40,041 nt of DNA from JAHLMP01 sp964608845 (GCA_964608845.1 CAZSPP010000013.1:1-40041), one strand, 5' to 3'. Shown: positions 8,676 through 17,158, numbered from the stretch's first letter. Translations and numbers: made by a program. Notes: generated by a model from the sequence alone, not told the origin.

Positions 8676-9137
8676 TTAATCTTTTAAAAATATCCTATAC
8701 CACAAAATTTTTTCCATTTTATCATCAAACAAAAACTCTGCATCAAACTTCTTATCATTAAGCAATAAAGGTAGCCATATTTTATCATCTTCCCACATTT
8801 CATCAAAAGGAATTTCATTCAAATAAAACCATTTTAATTCTCCTTCTTCACTTTCCCTAATTTCACCTTCATAGTCCTTAGAAGAAAAAAGATAAACTAT
8901 TCCGAAAATGTTATCTCGCGAGCCCTGGAAAAAAATTATTTTTCCATGATTTTTTAATTCTTTTAATTTTATTCCGGCTTCTTCTCTCACCTCTCTTAAA
9001 ACATTTTCTAAAATATTTTCTCCATCTTCTATTTTTCCTCCTAATCCATTCCATTTTCCTTTACTTACTCCTCTGCTTGCCTTTTTTAGCAATATTTTAT
9101 TCCCCTTTATTATTTCACAAAGAGTTGCTCTGAACAT
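8676..9137 (-). CDS. NUDIX hydrolase (MutT/8-oxo-dGTPase-like)
   Basis: 153 aa from the chosen start. The Nudix box G-x5-E-x7-REVREEAGI is complete at residues 34-56, with GKWNGLGGK just before it, as in MutT-type nucleotide pyrophosphatases. The open frame continues upstream to 9164, but that would start inside the tRNA-Ala gene (9140-9225). The ATG at 9137, two bases past the tRNA discriminator, gives MFRATLCEII, a normal first beta-strand of the family. Transcription through the tRNA, with processing at its 3' end, would yield a near-leaderless message. The substrate (oxidised nucleotide or another) cannot be read from sequence. Confidence 0.88.
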   Translation of the reverse strand: MFRATLCEIIKGNKILLKKASRGVSKGKWNGLGGKIEDGENILENVLREVREEAGIKLKELKNHGKIIFFQGSRDNIFGIVYLFSSKDYEGEIRESEEGELKWFYLNEIPFDEMWEDDKIWLPLLLNDKKFDAEFLFDDKMEKILWYRIFLKD

Positions 9138-9139
9138 TA

Positions 9140-9225
9140 TGGACCGAGGGGGATTTTCTTTCAAAGATTCGAACCCCCAATCTCTGCCTCGCCGAGGCAG
9201 CGTCTTACCATTAGACCATCGGCCC
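9140..9225 (-). tRNA. tRNA-Ala(GGC) with a T-loop insertion
   Basis: Acceptor GGGCCGA/TCGGTCC contains the G3-U70 wobble pair that marks alanine tRNAs; the discriminator is A. D arm GTCT-AATGGTA-AGAC, anticodon stem CTGCC/GGCAG, loop TCGGCGA (anticodon GGC, with C at position 33). T stem GGGGG/CCCCC with loop TTCGAAT interrupted by 14 nt. Removing the insertion gives 72 nt. No CCA is encoded. It lies between the RuvC-like gene (37 bp) and the NUDIX gene (2 bp). Confidence 0.88.
9154..9167 (-). other. T-loop insertion at 59/60 in tRNA-Ala(GGC), 14 nt
   Basis: TCTTTGAAAGAAAA lies between TTCGAA and T-CCCCC, the same site as in both tRNA-Gly genes. It has only a weak internal hairpin (CTT/AAG) but the same A-rich 3' part. 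Confidence 0.7.
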
Positions 9226-9262
9226 TTATAAGAAGATTAAAACAAAATCTATTAATTTTTCA

Positions 9263-9742
9263 TTATTTTAATTCTTCAAAACTCTCTATTAGTTGTTTTA
9301 TGTTTCCTATTTTTTTCTTTTTTATAACCATAGCTTTTATTTCTTCTTTTTTAGTATTATCTTTCACAACTTTATCAACTCTTTTTAGTAAAGGTAAAAC
9401 CTTATGATAAGCAAAAATCGCACTAGCTAGTGCGTCTCTTTCATGTTTGTTTTTTATAAACTTTTCAAATTTTTTAACTAATTTCATTTTCTTTTTTGTT
9501 GTCATGTTTTTGCTGGGAAGTATAAGCTTAGAATTAAATGTTGAAGAGATCTTTTTTACCAATCTTGGTGGATTTGAAACATCACAACCTACTATTATAG
9601 GCTCGCCATATCTTGAAATGTATTCTATAATATTATCTTTTGAAAAATGTCTTCTACTCTCCAAAGCAACAAAATTTCCGTTTATATCAATAATAGAAAT
9701 TGCGGTTATTATTCCAGGATCTATGCCGACAATAACCTTCAT
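9263..9742 (-). CDS. Stand-alone RuvC/RNase H-like domain (DUF460/COG2433-related)
   Basis: 159 aa. VGIDPG at residues 4-9 is the first acidic strand of the RuvC/YqgF-type RNase H fold. The end of the fold is marked by HERDALASAIFAY (about residues 100-112), which supplies the last acidic residue. As I recall, archaeal COG2433 proteins are several hundred residues long with a coiled coil after this domain; here only the nuclease-like domain and a short basic tail remain. Nuclease activity is not proven for the family. It sits 37 bp after aIF5A, apparently in the same transcript. Confidence 0.7.
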   Translation of the reverse strand: MKVIVGIDPGIITAISIIDINGNFVALESRRHFSKDNIIEYISRYGEPIIVGCDVSNPPRLVKKISSTFNSKLILPSKNMTTKKKMKLVKKFEKFIKNKHERDALASAIFAYHKVLPLLKRVDKVVKDNTKKEEIKAMVIKKKKIGNIKQLIESFEELK

Positions 9743-9779
9743 GAAAACCCTAAATTATCTCAATGCTCTGTAATTAATC

Positions 9780-10178
9780 TCATTTTAATGCTTTTATTAT
9801 TAACTTATTTCCAAACTTCCATATCAAAACTTCCCTTCCTTCTTTTATATTATCTTTCAATTCTTCTGGAATTTTTACCTCATATGTAGAAAAATCTTCT
9901 AGATCCATTACCTGAGCAAAATCGTTTGAGATTGATAAAACTTGGGCATTTCTTTTTTCTATTATAGGAACCTTTATTTGATGACTTGCTGGGCTAACTA
10001 TTACTCTTTTTTGTCCATCAAATATTCCTACAGCTTCCAATCTTGCTTTGGCATCTCCGTGTTTTCCTGTTTTTGATATTTTAAGATCTTTAACAATAGA
10101 AGGCTCATCATCTATTATAACAAAAGATCCTGGCTTGCATTTTTTTATTTCTTCTTGCCTTGTTTCTCCTTCTGTCAT
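9780..10178 (-). CDS. aif5A: Translation factor aIF5A
   Basis: Hypusine-containing factor that helps ribosomes through difficult peptide bonds. 132 aa, family length, with the KOW-like N-terminal domain and the OB-fold C-terminal domain. The modification loop reads SKTGKHGDAKA; K39 in TGKHG is the expected hypusine lysine. The GDAK following it is a small change from the usual GHAK. It lies 26 bp after the HMG-CoA reductase gene. Confidence 0.95.
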   Translation of the reverse strand: MTEGETRQEEIKKCKPGSFVIIDDEPSIVKDLKISKTGKHGDAKARLEAVGIFDGQKRVIVSPASHQIKVPIIEKRNAQVLSISNDFAQVMDLEDFSTYEVKIPEELKDNIKEGREVLIWKFGNKLIIKALK

Positions 10179-10204
10179 GTTAATTAAATATGAAACAAAA
10201 CTTT

Positions 10205-11467
10205 TTATCCCTTAGTTTTTCTTATCTCTTTTAATATTTCTTCTGCTTTTTTAACACTTATATCTTTACTTTCAATCATAATCCTTGCAACTTTATCTAT
10301 TTCATTTCCAATTGCACCAGCCATTATTGCAATGTTTCTTGAATGTAATTCCATATGGCCACGCTGAATCCCTTCTGTTGCTAATGCTCTTAAAGCAGCA
10401 AAATTTTGTGCCAATCCTAAACTAACAGCAATCTGAGCTAATTCTTGAGCAGATTTTACTCTTAATATTTTTAATGCTATTTGCGCTATTTTATTTGTTC
10501 TTGTCGCTCCCCCAACAATTGCTATTTGCATCGGCATTTCTATTTCTCCGACAAGATTTCCATCTTCATCTTTCCAATATTTTGTTAGTGGAGAATATCT
10601 TCCTGTTATAGATGCATAAGCATGAGCTCCAGCTTCAATTGCTCTAAAATCATTTCCTGTTGCTATTGCTAATGCATCTATTCCGTTCATTATTCCTTTG
10701 TTGTGAGTGGCACATCTGAAAATATCAGCAGAAGCAAAAGCATATGCATCCAATATTCCTTCAACGACATCCTCTCCTATAATATCTTTTTTCCAAACTG
10801 CTCTTGCTCTTGCTATTCTTTTTGTTGCCAAATTAGAAACAATTCTTAATCTTACCTTTCCTTCACAAATTTTTTCTATTTCTGGAGCTATTGCTTCGCA
10901 CATTGTATTAACTATGTTTGCACCCATCGCGTCTCTTACATCAACAATTAAATGAACAATCAACATTTTTCCTCTTTGTGTTTCAATTTCTCTAATTTCA
11001 ATATCCTTCGCTCCTCCTCCTAATTCTATTAATCTCGGATTTGTGGTGTTTGCAATTTTTATTATCTCTTGTTTTTTTTCAATTATCTCTTTTTTCGCAT
11101 TTTCAATATTTTTGCAGTTTATTATTTGAATCTGGCCTATCATTAATGGTTCAGACGCTTTTGCAATAAATCCTCCTGCTGGTCTTGCCAATTTTGCTGC
11201 ATAGCTTGCTGCTGCAACAACAGAAGGCTCCTCTATTGCCATAGGAATTAAATAATCTTTTCCATTAATCAAAAAATGAGTTGCTATTCCTAAAGGTAAT
11301 TGTTGGCATGTAATAACATTTTCAATCATTCTGTTTGCTGTTTCTATATCCAAAGATGCCTTTTTAAGAATTTCTACTTCTTCGTCTGTAAGATCTGAAA
11401 ACTCTTTTACTATTTTTAATCTTTCTTCTATGCTTAGATTATAAAAGCCAGAAATATCTGAATTCAT
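10205..11467 (-). CDS. hmgA: HMG-CoA reductase, class II
   Basis: Makes mevalonate from HMG-CoA, the committed step to archaeal isoprenoid lipids. At 420 aa without a membrane anchor and with the N-terminus GFYNLSIEERLKIV, it is the class II form, known from bacteria and some archaea. Catalytic blocks: EEPSVVAAAS (E79/E80), RDAMGANIVN (substrate/cofactor region), HNKGIMNGIDA (lysine), GNDFRA (aspartate) and GHMELHSRNIA (histidine). It is the first gene of a minus-strand run with aIF5A and the RuvC-like protein, and is divergent from MetRS across 60 bp. Confidence 0.95.
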   Translation of the reverse strand: MNSDISGFYNLSIEERLKIVKEFSDLTDEEVEILKKASLDIETANRMIENVITCQQLPLGIATHFLINGKDYLIPMAIEEPSVVAAASYAAKLARPAGGFIAKASEPLMIGQIQIINCKNIENAKKEIIEKKQEIIKIANTTNPRLIELGGGAKDIEIREIETQRGKMLIVHLIVDVRDAMGANIVNTMCEAIAPEIEKICEGKVRLRIVSNLATKRIARARAVWKKDIIGEDVVEGILDAYAFASADIFRCATHNKGIMNGIDALAIATGNDFRAIEAGAHAYASITGRYSPLTKYWKDEDGNLVGEIEMPMQIAIVGGATRTNKIAQIALKILRVKSAQELAQIAVSLGLAQNFAALRALATEGIQRGHMELHSRNIAIMAGAIGNEIDKVARIMIESKDISVKKAEEILKEIRKTKG

Positions 11468-11495
11468 TAAATCACTAAATGAAATAAAAACTAAA

Positions 11496-11506
11496 AATTT
11501 TAATAT
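11496..11506 (+). promoter_or_regulatory. TATA-like box for MetRS
   Basis: AAATTTTAATA lies about 27 nt upstream of the ATG at 11528 in the 60-bp divergent region shared with HMG-CoA reductase. A leaderless mRNA is implied. Confidence 0.45.
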
Positions 11507-11527
11507 CTTCCAAGATTTAGAAGATTT

Positions 11528-13099
11528 ATGTTTAATAAAATTGTAACCTGTGCATTACCTTATGCAAACGGGGAGCTTCATTTAGGTCATGTAGCCTCAA
11601 CATATTTACCTGCAGATGTGTTTGTTAGATATTTAAGATTAAAAGGAGAAAATGTTATTTTTGTTTCTGGAACAGATGATTTTGGTACTCCGATTCTTAT
11701 AAAAGCTGAGCAAGAAGGGAAAACGCCAAAAGAATATGTTGAATATTGGAATAAAAGAGATGAAGAAGATTTAAAAAGATGTGGAATAGTTTTTGATCTA
11801 TTTTACAAAACAAGTGCAGAAGATCATATAAAATTTGCAAAATATTTTTTTGAAATATTGAAAGAAAAAGGATTTATTTACAAAAAAATAATAGAACAAG
11901 ATTATTGCGAAAAATGCAAAAAATTTTTGCCTGATAGATATATAAAAGGGACTTGCCCGTTTTGTAATGCAGAAGACCAATATTCAGACTCCTGCGAAAA
12001 ATGTGGAAAGGCAATTCCTTTAGGGGAAATTAAAGATCCGAGATGTGCAATCTGCAATTCAAAACCAATAAAGAAAAAAACAGAGCATTATTTTTTCAAG
12101 CTTTCTGAATTTTCTGAAAAGTTAAAAAATTGGTTAATATCAAACAAAAATTTGCAAGAAGATGTAAAAAAATATGTTTTGAAATGGATTGAGGATGGAT
12201 TAGAAGACTGGGACATAACAAGAGATATTTATTGGGGAGTGCCAGTAGAAAATGGTAAAGTTTTATATGGTTGGTTTGAAAATCATTTATGTTATATTAC
12301 AACAGTTTTAAAATATTGTGAATCTATTGGATTAAATGGAAAGGATATTTGGAATTCTTCTATAATTTATCATTTTATAGGAAAGGATATAATATATCAT
12401 CATTATTTATTTTTGCCTGCAATGAGAATTGCACAAGGCGAGTACAAGCTTCCAGAATTTATTCCGGTTAGAGGTCATTTGCTGTATGAAGGGAAAAAGA
12501 TTTCTAAAAGTAGGGGATGGTATATAAGTGTTAGAGATTTTCTTGAAAAATATCCTGCAGATTATTTGAGATATTATCTTTCAAGTATTATTCAATATAA
12601 TCAGAATGACGCTAATTTTGAATTTGCCACATTTAAAGAAAAAATAAACTCGGAATTAGTTTCGAATATAGGAAACTTTATTTATAGAACTCTAAAAATG
12701 ATATGGGATAAATTTGAAGGAAAAATACCCGAAGCTGAATTTTATGAAGATATTGATTACAAATTTTTACAAAGAATTGAAAATTTAAGCAAAGAAATTG
12801 AGAGAGAGATGGAAAAATTAGAATTTGACAAAGCAATAAAAAATATTCTTGAATTTTCAAATGAGTGTAATAGATACTTTCAAACAAAAGAACCTTGGTC
12901 AAAGGAATCTAAAACATGCTTATTCTTAAGCGCAAATGCTGTCGCTTCTCTATGCAATCTACTTTATCCTTTTATACCATCTTCTTGTGAAAATTTGGCA
13001 AAACAAATAAATATTAAAAAAATTGAATGGAAATCAGGAATAATATTAGATCCAAAACACGAAATAAATGAACCAAAACCATTGTTTACAAAAATATAA
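11528..13099 (+). CDS. metG: Methionyl-tRNA synthetase
   Basis: Class I synthetase for initiator and elongator tRNA-Met. HLGH at residues 18-21 and KISKS at 324-328 form the ATP site. The zinc-knuckle insertion is complete, with four CxxC-type pairs between residues 127 and 180. At 523 aa it ends after the anticodon-binding helical domain, so the C-terminal EMAPII-like tRNA-binding domain found in many homologues is absent from this chain. Its stop codon abuts the stop of the convergent hjc gene. Confidence 0.95.
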   Translation: MFNKIVTCALPYANGELHLGHVASTYLPADVFVRYLRLKGENVIFVSGTDDFGTPILIKAEQEGKTPKEYVEYWNKRDEEDLKRCGIVFDLFYKTSAEDHIKFAKYFFEILKEKGFIYKKIIEQDYCEKCKKFLPDRYIKGTCPFCNAEDQYSDSCEKCGKAIPLGEIKDPRCAICNSKPIKKKTEHYFFKLSEFSEKLKNWLISNKNLQEDVKKYVLKWIEDGLEDWDITRDIYWGVPVENGKVLYGWFENHLCYITTVLKYCESIGLNGKDIWNSSIIYHFIGKDIIYHHYLFLPAMRIAQGEYKLPEFIPVRGHLLYEGKKISKSRGWYISVRDFLEKYPADYLRYYLSSIIQYNQNDANFEFATFKEKINSELVSNIGNFIYRTLKMIWDKFEGKIPEAEFYEDIDYKFLQRIENLSKEIEREMEKLEFDKAIKNILEFSNECNRYFQTKEPWSKESKTCLFLSANAVASLCNLLYPFIPSSCENLAKQINIKKIEWKSGIILDPKHEINEPKPLFTKI

Positions 13100-13483
13100 T
13101 TAATCAAAAGCAACATCAAAATCTAATCCTACTCTATTACAAATCTCTTTTCCTACATTTCCTTCATTTTTTATTATTTCTTCTAACGGAATAAATTTCC
13201 ATCCCTCTCTGGGGATCTTCCAGGCTATAAATGCTTTTGCGTCGGCTTTATCAACCCATTCTTTTAACTGATTTATTTGTGTGTCATATATCTTAAAACC
13301 GCTTTTTCTAGATTTACATTCTATTACAAATATTTTTCCCTTCTTTATTGCAATTATATCTGGTGTAGGCAATGAAATTCTTCCTGATCTAGGACTTCTT
13401 AGAACCATGTATCCTTTTTCATATAATTTATAAACAAGCTCTCTTTCTCCAACATATCCTTTTCTATATGTCTTTATTTTCAT
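13100..13483 (-). CDS. hjc: Holliday junction resolvase Hjc
   Basis: Archaeal structure-specific endonuclease that cuts four-way DNA junctions during recombination. 127 aa. The nuclease core E13 (VGERELV), D42 (PTPDII), E55-x-K57 (IECKS) has the expected spacing, and the basic N-terminus KTYRKGY and the flexible PRSGR segment are present. It is divergent from the CBS/zinc-ribbon gene, with which it may share an A/T-rich promoter. Confidence 0.94.
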   Translation of the reverse strand: MKIKTYRKGYVGERELVYKLYEKGYMVLRSPRSGRISLPTPDIIAIKKGKIFVIECKSRKSGFKIYDTQINQLKEWVDKADAKAFIAWKIPREGWKFIPLEEIIKNEGNVGKEICNRVGLDFDVAFD

Positions 13484-13510
13484 GATATTAAACTTCTGAA
13501 AAACAAAAAT

Positions 13511-13528
13511 AAATATAAATATTTTTAA
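13511..13528. promoter_or_regulatory. TATA-like region between hjc and the CBS/zinc-ribbon gene
   Basis: AAATATAAATATTTTTAA is centred about 27 nt before the ATG at 13544 and about 33 nt before the hjc ATG. It probably drives the CBS gene as a leaderless transcript and may also serve hjc. Confidence 0.45.
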
Positions 13529-13543
13529 GGTTTATTTTATTTC

Positions 13544-14071
13544 ATGAAATTTCAAGCAAAGGTTAAGGATGTAATGCAAAAAAGATTAAAATCAATAGAT
13601 GAAAAAGGGACTATAAAAGATGCTGCTAAGATTATGAAGAAACATAGAATAGGTTCTGTGATTATAACCAGAAAAAATAAAATAGTTGGAATTGTTACTA
13701 AAACTGATATTGTTTACAAGCATGTCGCTGAAGGAAAGAAAAAGCTTAGAGATATAATGTCTAAAAGATTGATAAAAATATCTCCTGAAGCAACATTAGA
13801 AGAGGCTGCTAGAAAGATGACAGAAAATAAAATAGAAAAGCTTTTGGTTTTTGATGGTTCTAAGCCTGTCGGAATAATATCTGTGACAGATATATTAAGG
13901 GTTGAGCCTACACTTTTTGAGATATTGATAGAAAAAATAAAACAATCAGGACCAATAATAAAAGAAAATGAACCTACATATGGAGTTTGCGAAAACTGCG
14001 GAAATTATTCAGATAGCCTAACAGAGATTGATGGAGAATATCTTTGTCCATCGTGTGCATCAGAAAAATAA
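13544..14071 (+). CDS. Two-CBS-domain protein with C-terminal zinc ribbon
   Basis: 175 aa. Two CBS motifs (about residues 8-60 and 67-119) form a Bateman module of the kind that binds adenosyl ligands. A linker then leads to a CxxC...CxxC ribbon (C149, C152, C168, C171) that probably holds zinc. No catalytic domain is present. Proteins of this layout are common in archaea and are presumed energy-state or redox regulators; the target is unknown. It is followed by the orphan gene at 14088. Confidence 0.85.
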   Translation: MKFQAKVKDVMQKRLKSIDEKGTIKDAAKIMKKHRIGSVIITRKNKIVGIVTKTDIVYKHVAEGKKKLRDIMSKRLIKISPEATLEEAARKMTENKIEKLLVFDGSKPVGIISVTDILRVEPTLFEILIEKIKQSGPIIKENEPTYGVCENCGNYSDSLTEIDGEYLCPSCASEK

Positions 14072-14087
14072 TTCTTTTTTAATTTTT

Positions 14088-14744
14088 ATGAAAAGGCCTT
14101 TATCAGAAAAAATAATATTGACACCAATAGAGCAGAGATATATTTCTACATGTTATCCTCTTCCGGATAGGCCATTCTTAGATAAAGTAGAATATTGGAA
14201 AAGAATTTTAAGAGAAGGTTCAAAAAATGATAAAAACTTAGAAATTTCTTTAAATGATTTAGGATTAGCTTTTCCTCATATCGGGATGCTATATATACAA
14301 GGTTTTTTTGATGAAAGAAGTATTCAAAGTTATTTTGAAGGTATTGATGAAAAATCTCATAATATGAGAATGTATTTATTTGCTAAAAAAATTTATAGAA
14401 AGAAATTTCCTCAAACCTTAAATGTTTTATCACATATTGAATATTGTTCTGTAAAACCTGCTGAGCTAGAAACTGAAAAAATATACTCATATGGAATGAT
14501 ATATAATTATCCTGTAGATACTGAATACTTTGGTATGCGTTTTAAAAATAATTTTGTTTTAGTTCATGGAAGAAGCGAAAATGGGCTAATCGCGATAAGA
14601 GATATAACAGAAGAGGAATTTGAAAGATTTACAAAATGGTTTGAAGAGAGACAAAAAAGCAAAGATAACCCTTTTGTAAAATTTAAAGATGAATTAGAAA
14701 GACATTTGGAAAATGATTTGAGAAAACTTAAAAGTCGTACTTAA
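14088..14744 (+). CDS. Hypothetical protein
   Basis: 218 aa from the ATG at 14088; the frame is open further upstream, but that would overlap the CBS gene. No family recognised. It looks soluble, with no signal peptide or membrane segment. It has a mixed alpha/beta middle, including aromatic stretches such as YGMIYNYPVD, and a highly charged helical C-terminus (about 175-218). Base composition matches its neighbours. Confidence 0.6.
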   Translation: MKRPLSEKIILTPIEQRYISTCYPLPDRPFLDKVEYWKRILREGSKNDKNLEISLNDLGLAFPHIGMLYIQGFFDERSIQSYFEGIDEKSHNMRMYLFAKKIYRKKFPQTLNVLSHIEYCSVKPAELETEKIYSYGMIYNYPVDTEYFGMRFKNNFVLVHGRSENGLIAIRDITEEEFERFTKWFEERQKSKDNPFVKFKDELERHLENDLRKLKSRT

Positions 14745-14756
14745 CAAAATTTATTG

Positions 14757-14768
14757 AAAAATATATAA
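14757..14768 (+). promoter_or_regulatory. TATA-like box for the gene at 14790
   Basis: AAAATATATAAA is the clearest TATA-like element in the window, centred about 27 nt before the ATG at 14790. A leaderless mRNA is implied. Confidence 0.5.
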
Positions 14769-14789
14769 ACTGAAAACCAAAATTCTATT

Positions 14790-15194
14790 ATGGCAGAAAT
14801 TATAGAAGAATCAATAAAAGAAAAAGAGATTGGAATAAAAACTAATGAACCATTAACAATTGTTTCTAAGGTTTTGAATATCTCTTCAAAATTTGGAAAA
14901 ATTTTAAAAAAAGATGATGAGATCTATAGCTCAAAAACAGGATATATAATAAAACATTATCTAGAAGTGAAAAATGATTTGGATGGCGTATCTTCTATCA
15001 TATTCTCTGTTTACATATATGTAGAAGAAAATTATGTAAGAATAAGTCTGAGAATATCTTTAAAAACTGAATTAAAAGATGATGAAAATATTTTCAACGA
15101 ATATTATAAAAATTATGTGCAACCTAAGCTTGCAAAAAAGGCTGAAAAAATAGCTAATAATTATATTTTTGAGATTAAGAAGATAAGCAGCTAA
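14790..15194 (+). CDS. Hypothetical protein
   Basis: 134 aa, family not recognised. The alternation of strands (SIIFSVYIYVEE, YVRISLRISLKTEL) followed by a long C-terminal helix suggests a compact alpha/beta domain. No motif or membrane segment is visible. It has its own strong TATA-like box and overlaps the convergent helicase gene by 4 bp. Confidence 0.6.
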   Translation: MAEIIEESIKEKEIGIKTNEPLTIVSKVLNISSKFGKILKKDDEIYSSKTGYIIKHYLEVKNDLDGVSSIIFSVYIYVEENYVRISLRISLKTELKDDENIFNEYYKNYVQPKLAKKAEKIANNYIFEIKKISS

Positions 15195-17044
15195 CTAGAA
15201 GTTTCAAAATCTTTGAAAAATTTTTTTATGTATATTTCAGGTTCTTTTGTAATCTTGAATTCCATCTCTATTGGCAAAGCAATTCTATAATTCTTCCATA
15301 AAAATCTTTTATCCATAAAAATAACTACAGCTCTATCTTCTTCGCTTCTTATGCATCTTCCCGCAGCTTGTAAAGCCCTTCTAATTGCTGGATAAATATA
15401 ACCATATTCTCTCCCTTTACCAAATTTTTTATCATAATAGTTAATTAAAGATTTTGTTTCTAAGTCTGGTTTGCTTAAAGAAAGTCCTACTATAACAACA
15501 CATTTCAAAATACCACCAAAAAAGTCTATACCTTCTGAAAAAGATCCTCCTTGGATACCAAGAAGTAATGCATTTTTTGTTTTCATAAATGAATTTAGCA
15601 TTTTCATCTTTTCTTCTTTACTTGAATTCTGAATCTCTAAAAAGATTATCCTATCTTTAAAAGAATCTTTGAGCATCAAATAAATCTTATCCCTAAAATC
15701 ATAGCTTGGAAAAAATATCGCGATATTTCCTTTAAGAGAAGAACAAATCCTTACCAAATAATTTGAAATCCTTCTAAAATTTTCTTCATTCCTATTTTTA
15801 TATTCTGTTGTTATGTCCGGAATAAACAAGTTTAATCTATTTTCTGGTGGAAATGAAGAAACATAAGATCTACATAAAGTTTCTTTACTAAAACCCAAAA
15901 TGTCTCTATACATTTCTGTTGGATTCAATGTTCCTGATATAAGAATTATAGAATGTGCATCTTGTATATCTTTTGATAAAATTGTTGGATCTAAGCATAT
16001 GTAGTTAATAAATAATTTTTCCCTATTTTCATCTTTTTCTATCCTAAAAATTCTTGCATATCCTTCATCTTCACCTTGCCAATAATATAAAAATCTTGCT
16101 ATTGATCCTAAAAATGACCTTTTTCTTTCTTCCCTAACTTGCTCTGCAGCTATTTCAAGCTCTTCTATAATTTTATGGTATTCATCTATTGTTTCTATTT
16201 CTTTTATAAGCTCCTCTTTTTCTATAAAAAATTCTTTTAGGTTTCTTTTTCTTCTTATATTTTCAAGTGCTTCATTTATGAATGAAACCTTTTCAACCAA
16301 TTCATCGAAGCCAAATCTCTTTGCCTCTTTTTCTGCATTTTTTAATGTAATATTGCTTAACCTAAAAGAAAGGATGTTTCTTATTCTGTCGGGAAGATTA
16401 TGAGCCTCATCAACAATTATTATAGAATCTTCTATATATTTATTTATTCTGCTTAGCAACTTTTCTCTTATTAAAGAGAATATATGATAATAATCGCATA
16501 CTATAACACAACTTTCTTTTGCTACTTCTATAGCTATCTCATAAGGACAAAAACCTTTGCATAAATGTTTTATCTCTTCTGCATGTAACGGCTTTTCTGA
16601 TAGAATACTTTCTACAACTTTTGATGCACTTTCGCTTAGATCGCCTCTTTCTCTTGTATTATTATAAAATATGCATCTTTCATTTTTTCTCATTGTTGCA
16701 CAATATTCATTAAAGTCTTGGTTAGAAAGCAGCTCTATTCCTGAAACAGGACAGAGCCATTTCTTTCCAATAATATCTACCGCATTGAAGTCTATTCTAA
16801 ATTTCTCTTTAATTCTTCTTAAGGTATCGATCACAATTTTATGTTGAGAGTGCTTGGGAGTTAAAAAGAATATTGTTTTATTATTTAACAAAGCGTATTC
16901 CAAAGATGGACATAAAGTTGCTGCTGTTTTTCCTATTCCTGACGGCGCATTTGCTATTAAATTTATTTTCAATTCTAATGCTTTTTCAACATCTTTAATT
17001 AATTCATATTGCCCTTTTCTTATATTTTTAAAAGGAAATAGCAT
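15191..17044 (-). CDS. XPD/Rad3-like superfamily 2 DNA helicase with iron-sulfur domain
   Basis: 617 aa. Walker A APSGIGKTA lies at residues 33-41 and DEAH at 212-215. The 4Fe-4S domain between them shows C98, C115, C124 and C162/C166, the last in a GFCPYE context as in XPD. C-terminal helicase motifs include SGTLNP, QGGSFSEGIDF and an AAGRCIRS motif VI. It unwinds DNA 5'-3' in the family and is linked to repair. Whether it is XPD proper or a DinG-like relative cannot be settled by eye. Divergent from tRNA-Gly(GCC). Confidence 0.9.
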   Translation of the reverse strand: MLFPFKNIRKGQYELIKDVEKALELKINLIANAPSGIGKTAATLCPSLEYALLNNKTIFFLTPKHSQHKIVIDTLRRIKEKFRIDFNAVDIIGKKWLCPVSGIELLSNQDFNEYCATMRKNERCIFYNNTRERGDLSESASKVVESILSEKPLHAEEIKHLCKGFCPYEIAIEVAKESCVIVCDYYHIFSLIREKLLSRINKYIEDSIIIVDEAHNLPDRIRNILSFRLSNITLKNAEKEAKRFGFDELVEKVSFINEALENIRRKRNLKEFFIEKEELIKEIETIDEYHKIIEELEIAAEQVREERKRSFLGSIARFLYYWQGEDEGYARIFRIEKDENREKLFINYICLDPTILSKDIQDAHSIILISGTLNPTEMYRDILGFSKETLCRSYVSSFPPENRLNLFIPDITTEYKNRNEENFRRISNYLVRICSSLKGNIAIFFPSYDFRDKIYLMLKDSFKDRIIFLEIQNSSKEEKMKMLNSFMKTKNALLLGIQGGSFSEGIDFFGGILKCVVIVGLSLSKPDLETKSLINYYDKKFGKGREYGYIYPAIRRALQAAGRCIRSEEDRAVVIFMDKRFLWKNYRIALPIEMEFKITKEPEIYIKKFFKDFETSS

Positions 17045-17055
17045 AATTCGTAATT

Positions 17056-17073
17056 ATTTTTAATATTTAAAAC
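17056..17073. promoter_or_regulatory. A/T-rich promoter region between the helicase and tRNA-Gly(GCC)
   Basis: TTTTAATATTTAAAAC is centred about 24 nt before the tRNA 5' end and about 21 nt before the helicase ATG on the other strand. It is a probable TATA box for the tRNA and perhaps for both genes. Confidence 0.4.
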
Positions 17074-17124
17074 AAATTTCTATTAAAAGCGCTGGTAGTC
17101 TAATGGTAGGACACTACCCTGCCA

Positions 17125-17137
17125 ATTTTTAGTAGAT
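17125..17137 (+). other. Anticodon-loop insertion (putative intron, 37/38) in tRNA-Gly(GCC), 13 nt
   Basis: Located at the canonical intron site after A37. The ends can slide by one base (17125-17137 or 17126-17138). It is too short for a strong BHB by eye. Confidence 0.65.
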
Positions 17138-17158
17138 CGGTAGAGACGCGGGTTCGAA

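Noticed and set aside
9138..9164. Upstream extension of the NUDIX protein (nine extra residues) to a start at 9164
   Set aside because: The extension lies inside the tRNA-Ala gene; the ATG at 9137 gives a normal family N-terminus.
14028..14087. Longer N-terminus for the orphan protein at 14088
   Set aside because: It would overlap the coding end of the CBS/zinc-ribbon gene and adds sequence unlike a natural N-terminus.
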